11,857 bases of DNA from CAYJAD01 sp964370675 (GTDB lineage: Bacteria > Desulfobacterota > Desulfovibrionia > Desulfovibrionales > Desulfovibrionaceae): contig CAYJKC010000054.1 in assembly GCA_964370675.1 (NCBI GenBank), positions 1 to 11,857 of the forward strand, read 5' to 3'. The notes under the pieces were generated by a model. The model had not been told where the DNA came from. It ran no database searches and saw only the letters and a list, made by a program, of their open reading frames with translations. The position numbers and the translations under genes were made by a program. Position 1 is the first letter of the stretch. Every line of letters begins with the position of its first letter. Below, piece after piece: positions 1-6,862 of this stretch.

Positions 1-48
1 GGCCTGTCACGCCGGAGGCCGAGGGTTCGAGTCCCTTCCGCTCCGCCA
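1..48 (+). tRNA. tRNA-Asp (anticodon GUC), 3' portion
   Basis: This is the 3' part of a tRNA cut by the left edge of the window. The anticodon loop CTGTCAC at 4-10 is closed by GGC/GCC and carries anticodon GTC at 6-8, which reads Asp codons. The T arm is GAGGG-TTCGAGT-CCCTT (21-37 region). It is followed by the acceptor strand CCGCTCC, discriminator G and an encoded CCA ending at 48. The D arm and the 5' acceptor strand lie outside the window. An intrinsic terminator follows ten bases later, so this is the last gene of its transcript. Confidence 0.95.
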
Positions 49-57
49 TTAAAATCC

Positions 58-90
58 AAGGACTTAGAATAAAATCTAAGTCCTTTTTTT
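58..90 (+). terminator. Intrinsic terminator of the tRNA-Asp transcript
   Basis: A perfect 11-bp inverted repeat, AAGGACTTAGA (58-68) and TCTAAGTCCTT (75-85), encloses the loop ATAAAA and runs into a T tract at 84-90. It lies ten bases after the tRNA CCA end. On the minus strand the stem is followed by GGATTTT rather than a clean T run, so it probably works mainly in the plus direction and is not a good terminator for the converging methyltransferase gene. Confidence 0.92.
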
Positions 91-207
91 ATGGTCATTG
101 ACCAATTCCATTTTTTCTCTTTCCCTTCTTTGAGGAAGATCCATTAAAATATAGTAGAGAAGTAGCTAAGTCTTAAATGTAAAAAATGGGATTTAATTGC
201 CCTGTTA

Positions 208-1551
208 TTATGCGTTGCAAAGAAAATTCTTATGGTCATCCACAACTTGCTCGCGTTTATCTGTGCAAAGAATTAAAATACGATTAGCAGAACCTTCAGG
301 AACTTCACGCTCAATAATTTCAACCTTGGTAAAATAACGCTCAAGCTGTTCAATAAAAAGTTCAAGAGTATAGCTTGCAGGTAGATTAGCCTGTTTTGTA
401 TGTACTGACAATCCATTGGGCATAAATTCTGTAATCAAATGCTTATTGGTGTGGTCAGCAAGGCAGCGCACAATAAGCTTCCAAGGGTGCTGATTGGTTA
501 AGAAAAGGTGATGTGTTAAAGCTAGGGCTAAGGCTACATCACCAGGCTGTTTAAGCGGACTATCAACACCGGCTACCATAAATTTAATACTGCCTTGTCC
601 ACTACGCTGTTCCCAATTTTCCCGCAAATACATATGACCGCTGGCAACAGCAGCTTCATCTGGTTCAATAGCTAATACATCTGCACCCAAACGTGCTGCT
701 AAACGTGAAAACACACCTGCATTGGCTGCAATATCAACTACAGTTTTAGGTTTTAAAATCTTTAAGAGTCTAGTTATTATGGCATCACGGTTAGGAGAAT
801 GTGGCGTAAGCTTAGTATCAATATTATCATCTTCTATCTTATCATCATGATAATTGCTCCACAGCGTTATTCCCCATGGAAATTCAATGGATTGAACAAG
901 TTCTTCTAGCTCATTAAGTGCATCACCTCTTTTAGGTGAAAACTGCTTATATCCAATAAGGCGCAAAGCATCCGCACCTTCATTGCTAATACCTTCAGTG
1001 GTGCAGTGACGCATTATACCTCCTAGGGCAGAGCTTTTACTGCGTAATAGCAAGGGGTATATCATATATTTTATGCATTCAGCTACATCATTAAAATAAT
1101 TATCGCCACGACTTGGCATAATAGAACCCACATCACACCACATGGGTTTATTAACACCTTGTGCAATAATATTATAACAATGACCATCAACAAGGCATAA
1201 ATTTTTATTATGTAAATTTTTGCATAAAGCTAAAAATAACAAGGCTGCTTCTTTTAGGTATAGTGGATTAACATAAGCCATTGGCACATTAAAATATTCC
1301 GTATGCTGCTTATATATCTTACCAAAGCCCTCAATTTCTAAATCCACCACCTTGGTTTCAGGAATAAAGCCTTCTTTAGCTAAGGATGTCAAAAGAAATT
1401 GAAATGTATTTTCTTTAATAAAACTATGTGCGGTTGGCAAAGTAGCTCTATAATACGACCCCTCATAAAAAAATGTTCTAAAATTAACATCTAAAAAGGC
1501 ATAGCCACGCCATCTCACATCTGATACTTTTAATTTCAATGTACTAGACAT
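208..1551 (-). CDS. Kinase-like N-terminal domain fused to class I SAM-dependent methyltransferase
   Basis: A 447-residue protein. The C-terminal half is a class I SAM methyltransferase: motif I lies at about residues 269-281 (VVDIAANAGVF), with the acidic end of strand beta2 at E296 (AIEPDE), then a hydrophobic LALALTHHL segment and an EFMP strand. The N-terminal half (about 20-200) shows DGHCYN at 122-127 and CDVGS at 139-143. These resemble the catalytic-loop Asp/Asn and the DxG of kinase-like folds, the layout I associate with NoeA-like nodulation/methyltransferase proteins. No signal peptide or membrane segment is seen, so it is probably cytoplasmic. It starts 46 bases after the glycosyltransferase gene with only a weak ribosome site (GATGAG) and is likely co-transcribed. 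Methylation of a glycan or lipid-linked precursor is inferred from that neighbour; the substrate is unknown. No clear terminator is seen after its stop. Confidence 0.75.
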   Translation of the reverse strand: MSSTLKLKVSDVRWRGYAFLDVNFRTFFYEGSYYRATLPTAHSFIKENTFQFLLTSLAKEGFIPETKVVDLEIEGFGKIYKQHTEYFNVPMAYVNPLYLKEAALLFLALCKNLHNKNLCLVDGHCYNIIAQGVNKPMWCDVGSIMPSRGDNYFNDVAECIKYMIYPLLLRSKSSALGGIMRHCTTEGISNEGADALRLIGYKQFSPKRGDALNELEELVQSIEFPWGITLWSNYHDDKIEDDNIDTKLTPHSPNRDAIITRLLKILKPKTVVDIAANAGVFSRLAARLGADVLAIEPDEAAVASGHMYLRENWEQRSGQGSIKFMVAGVDSPLKQPGDVALALALTHHLFLTNQHPWKLIVRCLADHTNKHLITEFMPNGLSVHTKQANLPASYTLELFIEQLERYFTKVEIIEREVPEGSANRILILCTDKREQVVDDHKNFLCNA

Positions 1552-1597
1552 AATTTTCTCATCTTATATAAAAGATTAACTCATGCAACAAGCTGCA

Positions 1598-3043
1598 CTA
1601 CATAGACACCAAATATCCCATATCAGCCATGATAAATGGAGAATTACGAATAAGAATATCTAATTCCATAGCTTTTTCAAATTCACCTTTCACAGCCAAT
1701 GCACAAGCTATATTAAACAAATTTTCTTCAAGCTCCCAAGCATCCTTATTAGTGCTATCATCAGAATATTTATGTAATATATTAAGCATTTTTTGTAAAA
1801 CCATATCTGGCGGAATAACTACATCTTGCTTTTGTTGAGATAAAGTTTTCTTTTCTGCTAAGCCTTGTTGAAATATTTTCAATAATTTATTTAACGACTG
1901 AGTTTGATTAAAGTTTTTAGCTACACGCTTTCTACCATTTTGGGCAATACTCATGGCCTCATCTTTATGTGTTAAATAATAATTTAACTTCTTTGCAAAA
2001 TCATCTTCAGAGTGATAAACCACCACTTCTTCATCAAGCTTAAATAATTCACTTAACCGCCCACGATATTCAGTAAAGGCAAGAACTCCATAAGCAGTAT
2101 GTTCAAAAAGGCGCATATTTGATACATCTCCACCATTCAAACATAAAATAGGAACACCAGATTTTACTGCATTAACCACCCCGATTTTATCTATACCAAT
2201 GCGTGAATTTGCAAGCTCCTTATACATGCTCTTACCATATAGTGGAGAGTGCATGTGCTTTACTATATGTGGAGGCAAAGAATCAGGAGTATCATTTAAG
2301 AATAAATCGATATTAGCGTCTCGTTTATGGCTTATATGACAAGCGGCATCTAATATTGCACGCCGCTCTGCATGACAATGTGGCACAAAGGGGCTTTGGT
2401 ATGTACCACAATAGATTATATCTCTAGCATGCATATTTTTTTGAGTATCATTTTCAAAAAAAGGTGATAGACCAAATAAATATGGCAAAGCCTTTCCAAC
2501 ACCTAAGTGTAATGCTAAATTTCTAATGCGCCTTAGGGGAGATAATAAAATATCAAAACCATGCCAGTCCACACTCAAGTCAATGGGAGCATTGCGCCAA
2601 ACTACAACCAGTTCAGGCTTAAACCTCAGGCTTTGTAAAAACTTTCCATTAAAATGGTGATTATCTGTAAAAAATAAAACATCAGGCTTAATGGTTTCAA
2701 TTTGCGCACCAAGGACTTTTTGCTCCCAATAAGGGGAGCCAAAAACATCGGTAGGAAAGCCATTTTCTTTACACCATGCTCGTTGCGCCGGCATGGTATT
2801 ACTATATACAAGGTGTGCATCACAGCCTAATTTTGCTAATAATGGCGCAACCATATACATATCCTGCATGCCATGTTCATAAAGCTTTTGTATTTGCTTA
2901 GCAAAACTTTGCCTGGCAACATGAGGATATAATCCATAAAAATACGGCACATAGGTAGGATAATGCGTATGCACCTGCAAAATGCGTAATGCTCGCCCCT
3001 CGCTATTACCCTGATATTTATTAAGATGAAGTGAGCTTGCCAT
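1598..3043 (-). CDS. CgeB-like GT-B glycosyltransferase with C-terminal helical (TPR-like) extension
   Basis: A 481-residue protein resembling CgeB-type family 1 glycosyltransferases. The N-terminal Rossmann-like half starts near residue 19 (LRILQVHTHYP) and includes AHLVYSNTMPAQRAW and KPDVLFF. The C-terminal nucleotide-sugar-binding half (about 205-395) has YCGTYQ, NAVKSGVPILCLNGGD, NMRLFEHTAYGVLAF and the LSELFKLDEEVVVYHSEDDF stretch typical of the Glyco_trans_1_2 family. Residues about 415-481 form a separate helical tail with a TPR-like stretch (NIACALAVKGEFEKAMELD). No membrane helix is seen, so it probably acts in the cytoplasm on a lipid- or protein-linked acceptor. The start is supported by AAAGG five bases upstream and a good promoter at 3081-3109. 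Donor and acceptor cannot be read from the sequence. The downstream kinase-like/methyltransferase gene suggests glycan decoration. Confidence 0.8.
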   Translation of the reverse strand: MASSLHLNKYQGNSEGRALRILQVHTHYPTYVPYFYGLYPHVARQSFAKQIQKLYEHGMQDMYMVAPLLAKLGCDAHLVYSNTMPAQRAWCKENGFPTDVFGSPYWEQKVLGAQIETIKPDVLFFTDNHHFNGKFLQSLRFKPELVVVWRNAPIDLSVDWHGFDILLSPLRRIRNLALHLGVGKALPYLFGLSPFFENDTQKNMHARDIIYCGTYQSPFVPHCHAERRAILDAACHISHKRDANIDLFLNDTPDSLPPHIVKHMHSPLYGKSMYKELANSRIGIDKIGVVNAVKSGVPILCLNGGDVSNMRLFEHTAYGVLAFTEYRGRLSELFKLDEEVVVYHSEDDFAKKLNYYLTHKDEAMSIAQNGRKRVAKNFNQTQSLNKLLKIFQQGLAEKKTLSQQKQDVVIPPDMVLQKMLNILHKYSDDSTNKDAWELEENLFNIACALAVKGEFEKAMELDILIRNSPFIMADMGYLVSM

Positions 3044-3080
3044 AAATACCTTTTACAATAAGTTAATAAAAATTTGACAC

Positions 3081-3109
3081 ATTTTAATCAAACAAAGAAC
3101 TTATTGCAA
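3081..3109 (-). promoter_or_regulatory. Sigma70-type promoter for the glycosyltransferase-methyltransferase pair
   Basis: On the minus strand, TTGCAA (3104-3109) and TAAAAT (3081-3086) are separated by 17 bases, a standard -35/-10 arrangement. The predicted start is near 3074, leaving about 30 bases of leader before the ATG at 3043. It lies in the 96-base gap after the P-type ATPase gene, where I see no convincing terminator, so some read-through from the metal operon is possible. Confidence 0.6.
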
Positions 3110-3139
3110 AAGATATTCCAGCAATTTTCATAATAAATT

Positions 3140-5317
3140 TTAACTGCGCATGGCGCGACTGGCATTAAGCACAGCAAGCAAAGCTACACCAACATCTGCA
3201 AATACTGCCTCCCATAATCCAGAAACACCAATTAGTCCAAGGCATACAAAAATAAATTTTATACCCAATGCCATGACAATATTTTGCCAAACAATACTAC
3301 GAGTGGTTCTTGCAATGCGTAGAAGCTCCGGTACTCGTGCAGGATTATCATCAAGCACCACCACATCAGCCGTCTCTACAGCAGCTTCAGAGCCAAGACC
3401 ACCCATGGCAATACCTACTCCAGCTGTGGCAAGCACTGGTGCATCATTAATACCATCTCCCATAAAAAGTGTCTCTTTTGCCGGTGCAAGACTTTCTAAA
3501 ATATGAGCCTTATCTTGTGGTAAAAGTCTACTTTTAACCACATCTAGTGGAAGGTTTTTTGCAATTACTTGTGCTCCAAGCTCATGGTCACCAGTAAGCA
3601 TGGCAAGAGTAGAAATGCCCTCTTTACGCAAATTATGTAATGCTTGTGCAGCCTCTGGTCGCAATGTATCAGAACAAACAAGACAACCTAAATACTGATT
3701 GTCTTTGGCAACAAAAGCCAAGCTCCCACCTTCTTGTCCCAATGACTCCACCAATGAGGCTTCAGGTAAACTATTAATATTGGGTATGGATTGTAAAAAT
3801 TCATATGTTCCAACCACTATGACACTGCCATCAGCATTAGCTGTTACTCCTTTACCTGGTAGCTCTTGCACTTGTAAATTTTTCACAATACGCATTTTGC
3901 CATGACGTAATAAGCAATCTTTTACAATAGCTTTGGCCAGCGGATGATTAGAACGACTTTCAGCAAGACCTGCCCATGCCAAAAGCTCATCTTCACTGAC
4001 ATTTAATGCACAATGCTTTTGAGTTACGCTAAATGTACCATGGGTTAAAGTTCCTGTTTTATCAAATGCTGCAACTTTTACATACTGCAAAGCATCAATA
4101 ACATATCCACCCTTTACTAAAATACCCCTGCTCGATGCTGCACCTATGCCGCCAAAATATCCTAGAGGTATAGAAATTATTAGCGCACAAGGGCATGATA
4201 CCACTAGTAATACTAATGCCTTATAAATCCACTCAGAAAAGTCACCTGCACCAAAGAGTGGGGGAATAATGGCGACCAAGCTAGCAATTAGCACAACACC
4301 TGGAGTATAGTACCTAGCAAAGCGAGTAATAAAGCGCTCCGTAGGTGCTTTACGTGCATTAGCACTTTCTACCATTTCTAAAATGCGGGCTACTGATGTA
4401 TTTTTAAATTCTTCAGTTACTTGCACAACTATAGCACTATCTTTATTAATGCAACCAGCAAAAACATGTACGTCTGGTTTAGCCGTTATGGGTACAGATT
4501 CTCCAGTTAGAGGTGCTGTATCTACTTCAGAAATGCCATCAACTACCACACCATCCAAAGGAATTTTTTCACCAGGGCGCACCAAAACATAAGAGCCAAC
4601 TATTACATCTTCTGGATCCATATCCTTAGCATTATGTCCCTTACTATCGCATACATGTGCAATGGAAGGTTTTGCCGCTAACAATGCCCTTATAGAATGG
4701 CGTGATTTTCCGGCTGCTTTTTCTTGTACATACTCCCCAATACAATAAAACAGCATAACTCCCACAGCTTCTTCTAAATGACCTATTATTATAGCAGCAA
4801 TGGTAGCGCCACCCATTAATGTAAATTCATTAAAGAAATCTTTTTTTTGTAATGAGTGCCACCCTTCAGTCAAAACCATGTGACCACAAATGGCATAGGG
4901 TATAGCAAAACAAAATAAAGTGACTATACGCTGCAGTGTATCATATGTTGCAACAGCTGGTACAAAGGCTTCTGCCAGTAAGCCTGTAAACATTAAAGCT
5001 GCACAAATTATCATAGTCCTTACTGATGGTCCATGCACATGCTCATCTTCATGGTGTTCGATATCAGCATCTTTTTTTGCATTGATAGATTTATTTGCCA
5101 CATCTTCATATAGTTCTAAATATGTGCCTTTTTCAATATTATCAATTAAAGTATTCATAGCTTCAAGATTTGGTGGACTGATACTTTCTAAGCGTAATTT
5201 TCTTGTTTCCATATCAATACTTGCACCTTCCACTCCTTCCACACCCATAAGAGCGTTCTCAATTTTTGTGGCACAGCCACTACAATGAAGCTTTTGCACT
5301 TTGTAAAAATATACCAT
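3140..5317 (-). CDS. Heavy-metal P1B-2 type ATPase, Zn(II)/Cd(II)/Pb(II) exporter (ZntA/CadA-like)
   Basis: A 725-residue, full-length P1B ATPase that exports divalent soft metals across the inner membrane using ATP. It has an N-terminal HMA domain with CSGC (C12, C15). A His/acid-rich linker (H88, H89, H93, H95) precedes the first membrane helices. The actuator TGES is at 271-274, the metal-site CPC at 375-377, DKTGTLT with phosphorylated D419, SNHP with H458, TGD at 575-577 and GDGINDAP at 620-627. K687 in the penultimate helix and D708 (ADVG) in the last match the residues that mark the Zn/Cd/Pb group in ZntA, and argue against a copper pump. The start is 17 bases after the arsR-like stop, with AGGAAG as ribosome site. 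Together with the upstream CadC-like regulator this forms a metal-inducible operon. Which metal is physiological is inferred, not seen. Confidence 0.93.
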   Translation of the reverse strand: MVYFYKVQKLHCSGCATKIENALMGVEGVEGASIDMETRKLRLESISPPNLEAMNTLIDNIEKGTYLELYEDVANKSINAKKDADIEHHEDEHVHGPSVRTMIICAALMFTGLLAEAFVPAVATYDTLQRIVTLFCFAIPYAICGHMVLTEGWHSLQKKDFFNEFTLMGGATIAAIIIGHLEEAVGVMLFYCIGEYVQEKAAGKSRHSIRALLAAKPSIAHVCDSKGHNAKDMDPEDVIVGSYVLVRPGEKIPLDGVVVDGISEVDTAPLTGESVPITAKPDVHVFAGCINKDSAIVVQVTEEFKNTSVARILEMVESANARKAPTERFITRFARYYTPGVVLIASLVAIIPPLFGAGDFSEWIYKALVLLVVSCPCALIISIPLGYFGGIGAASSRGILVKGGYVIDALQYVKVAAFDKTGTLTHGTFSVTQKHCALNVSEDELLAWAGLAESRSNHPLAKAIVKDCLLRHGKMRIVKNLQVQELPGKGVTANADGSVIVVGTYEFLQSIPNINSLPEASLVESLGQEGGSLAFVAKDNQYLGCLVCSDTLRPEAAQALHNLRKEGISTLAMLTGDHELGAQVIAKNLPLDVVKSRLLPQDKAHILESLAPAKETLFMGDGINDAPVLATAGVGIAMGGLGSEAAVETADVVVLDDNPARVPELLRIARTTRSIVWQNIVMALGIKFIFVCLGLIGVSGLWEAVFADVGVALLAVLNASRAMRS

Positions 5318-5334
5318 TAGTCATCTTCCTTTAT

Positions 5335-5748
5335 TTAATTTTCTTGCTCATCTTCCAATGAATGTATATATGCCGAGTGTTCTAATTCCTTTAATTGCAA
5401 ATGCATATTAGCATTTTTTTCCACTTGCAAAACTTTTTGCAAACGCTGTTCATCATCTTTAACACTTTGACTATTTAAAAGACTTTCATAAGTCCATTGC
5501 AAGGCATTGGCTATAGAGGTATTTGCCGGATTTGCCGGTAATTGATAATATGTCCAGCGCCCATTTTTTACGCATTCAATAAGTTGCGATTGGCGCAAGA
5601 TAGATAAGTGTTTAGAGGTAGTTGATGGTGCTAAGTCTAAAAGGGCTGTGAGCTGACATACACAAAGTGGCGAGTGCCTAAGCACCATAAGAATGCGTAC
5701 TCGGTTTTCATCACCCAAAGCTTTAGCTAGATTACAAAAATGAAACAT
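5335..5748 (-). CDS. ArsR/SmtB-family metalloregulator, CadC-like
   Basis: A 137-residue winged-helix repressor. Residues 5-70 contain the family signature: CNLAKALGDENRVRILMVL, then LCVCQL, then the recognition helix STTSKHLSILRQSQLI and the wing NGRWTYYQL. C29-x-C31 corresponds to the CxC of ArsR and CadC alpha3N metal sites. C5 near the N terminus could be a third thiolate, as in CadC, although CadC has a longer N-terminal arm. C59 lies just after the recognition helix. The tail (about 95-137) is helical and acidic with several His. It is expected to repress its own operon and release DNA on binding Cd/Pb/Zn or As(III). The partner ATPase favours divalent metals, while an arsenic response cannot be excluded. 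The ribosome site TAGGAG is six bases from the ATG and lies inside the operator palindrome. Confidence 0.88.
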   Translation of the reverse strand: MFHFCNLAKALGDENRVRILMVLRHSPLCVCQLTALLDLAPSTTSKHLSILRQSQLIECVKNGRWTYYQLPANPANTSIANALQWTYESLLNSQSVKDDEQRLQKVLQVEKNANMHLQLKELEHSAYIHSLEDEQEN

Positions 5749-5794
5749 GTAATACTCCTACATTTCGTCATACAACGAAATATAGGAGTATTAC
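5749..5794 (-). promoter_or_regulatory. Probable operator: 20-bp-arm near-perfect palindrome
   Basis: The arms 5749-5768 and 5775-5794 are reverse complements except at one position, with a 6-base centre (CATACA). The core is ATTTCGT-N6-ACGAAAT. It begins directly next to the repressor start codon and covers the predicted -10 box, start point and ribosome site. An ArsR/SmtB dimer bound here would block RNA polymerase, which fits autoregulation. The exact bases contacted are not known. Confidence 0.8.
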
Positions 5795-5806
5795 AAGAAA
5801 AGTCAA
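5779..5806 (-). promoter_or_regulatory. Sigma70-type promoter of the metal-resistance operon
   Basis: On the minus strand, TTGACT (5801-5806) and TATATT (5779-5784) are 16 bases apart. The predicted start is around 5772, inside the centre of the palindrome, giving a leader of about 24 bases that carries the ribosome site but only one palindrome arm. The -35 box lies in the hairpin just after the cbiK stop codon. Confidence 0.7.
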
Positions 5807-5820
5807 CTTCTTTGTTGACT
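5795..5820 (-). terminator. Possible weak terminator of cbiK, overlapping the next -35 box
   Basis: On the minus strand, AGTCAAC (5814-5820) and GTTGACT (5801-5807) form a 7-bp stem with loop AAAGAA, followed by TTTTCTT. It begins within the cbiK stop codon. The stem is AT-rich and the T run is interrupted, so termination may be partial. The same bases hold the -35 hexamer of the downstream operon. Confidence 0.4.
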
Positions 5821-6703
5821 AATCGCTTTTTTTGCTTTTTGTTAAATCATCATAGGCAGTTTTGGTATGGCGCAAGAAAATATCTTGAATGCCTTTTATA
5901 TCTCCAAGACCAATTAAGTTGATAGAGCTTTTAATGTTTGCAGCTTGTAATTGTGAAACCCAAGAGTCTGGTTCAGAGCCAGCCATATCATTTCGTGCAT
6001 GGTCTCCTGCTACCACCATAAAGGGCTGAAGCCAAGCATGTTTGATATTGTTCTGCTTTAACTGACTTAACACATTATCAAAAGTCATGTTACCTTCAAC
6101 AGCAGCTACATAGACAAAGGGATCTTTTTCTTGCAAAGCCTTTTCTAAAGCATAAAGCATAATATCACCTGGACCATGGTGATTACCATGCCCCATAAAA
6201 ATTACGGCTTGATTTTTTTCGCGTTCTTTAGGTAAAGAATTTAATAAAATATCACGCACCGCCATTAAATCTTGTCCTGAAGCCATAAGCGGATAGCCAA
6301 GCAAAACACTGTCAAATCGCATAGGGTTTTTAATCAAATTTTTCACAATCATGCGTTGTAAATTATAAAACTCTTCCGCTGCTCCCACATGAAAAGATTG
6401 TATGCGAACTTTCTTATATCCCATGTTATGTGCTTGATTTAGAGCCTCATTAACCGAAAAAATTTCCTGTCCGTTTTTTTTAAGTTTTTTTCTTATAATA
6501 TCTGACGTATAAGCAACAATAATTTCATCACCTGTTCTGACATATGCTTTTTCAAGAGCATCTAAAGATTGTTTTGCTTCTGGCATGCTCGTGCCAAAAA
6601 AAGCTAAAATATTAACCCATTTTTCTGTAGCATACGCCACATTCAATGGAACAAAGCAAAATACCAATAAGTAAATGGCTAGTAAAAAAAATCTTTTTTT
6701 CAT
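5819..6703 (-). CDS. cbiK: Periplasmic-type sirohydrochlorin cobaltochelatase CbiK
   Basis: A 294-residue class II chelatase that inserts Co(II) into sirohydrochlorin in the anaerobic cobalamin pathway. I use the ATG at 6703 (ribosome site GGAG six bases upstream). It gives a clean signal peptide: MKKR, a hydrophobic core, and a likely cut after AYA at about residue 25. A start at 6739 would put 12 polar residues before it. Matching family motifs are FFGTSMPEA at the mature N terminus, QSFHVGAAEEF (H105, E110/E111), MGHGNHH (H172) and VAGDHARNDMAG (H235). H172 and H235 correspond by motif to the two metal-binding histidines of CbiK. A signal peptide is known for the Desulfovibrio CbiK-P enzyme, which also binds haem; haem binding here is not established. 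Metal delivery to another tetrapyrrole is an alternative. Upstream lies a cobalamin riboswitch. Confidence 0.92.
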   Translation of the reverse strand: MKKRFFLLAIYLLVFCFVPLNVAYATEKWVNILAFFGTSMPEAKQSLDALEKAYVRTGDEIIVAYTSDIIRKKLKKNGQEIFSVNEALNQAHNMGYKKVRIQSFHVGAAEEFYNLQRMIVKNLIKNPMRFDSVLLGYPLMASGQDLMAVRDILLNSLPKEREKNQAVIFMGHGNHHGPGDIMLYALEKALQEKDPFVYVAAVEGNMTFDNVLSQLKQNNIKHAWLQPFMVVAGDHARNDMAGSEPDSWVSQLQAANIKSSINLIGLGDIKGIQDIFLRHTKTAYDDLTKSKKSD

Positions 6704-6763
6704 TTCAGTCTCCACAAATCGTAAAATATTATCATACACATGCGGTTATTTAGCGCTTTAAAA

Positions 6764-6790
6764 TAAAAAACTCCACTGGTCAAAGTGGAG
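6764..6790 (-). terminator. Riboswitch expression-platform terminator upstream of cbiK
   Basis: On the minus strand, CTCCACT (6784-6790) pairs with AGTGGAG (6771-6777) around a 6-base loop and runs into TTTTTTATTT. It stands between the aptamer and the cbiK start codon, so it is the likely off-state terminator used when cobalamin is bound. A short GAGA...TCTC pairing at 6788-6800 overlaps the 5' arm of the stem and could compete with it. Confidence 0.8.
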
Positions 6791-6830
6791 AATATATCTC
6801 AAAACATTTCAGCAAATACCCGTTGCAAAA

Positions 6831-6853
6831 TGTCTACTGTCAATATAGACAGT
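6831..6853 (-). other. Two mutually exclusive hairpins between aptamer and terminator
   Basis: Two 6-bp inverted repeats interleave here: ACTGTC (6836-6841) with GACAGT (6848-6853), and TGTCTA (6831-6836) with TAGACA (6846-6851). They share bases, so only one can form at a time. The segment directly follows the aptamer P1 helix in the cbiK leader and may be part of the switching element. A role is inferred from position only. Confidence 0.45.
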
Positions 6854-6862
6854 CCATGACGT

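Noticed and set aside
1..207. tRNA-Asp as an integration site for an island carrying the glycosyltransferase pair
   Set aside because: No integrase gene is seen, and I found no second copy of the tRNA 3' end within the window to serve as attachment repeat.
91..207. Possible gene, terminator or small RNA in the gap between the tRNA terminator and the methyltransferase stop
   Set aside because: It holds only a 13-base palindrome TGGTCATTGACCA (92-104) with no room for a loop. No T-flanked hairpin or start signal was found.
4920..5288. Plus-strand open frame of 122 codons antisense to the ATPase gene, and similar frames at 3150-3506 and 8310-8609
   Set aside because: They are mirror frames of well-supported genes with Ser/Ala/Thr-rich compositions typical of antisense reading and no initiation signals.
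6704..6739. Earlier ATG at 6739 as cbiK start, adding 12 residues
   Set aside because: The added residues precede a normal signal peptide and no ribosome site supports them. The ATG at 6703 has GGAG at the right distance.
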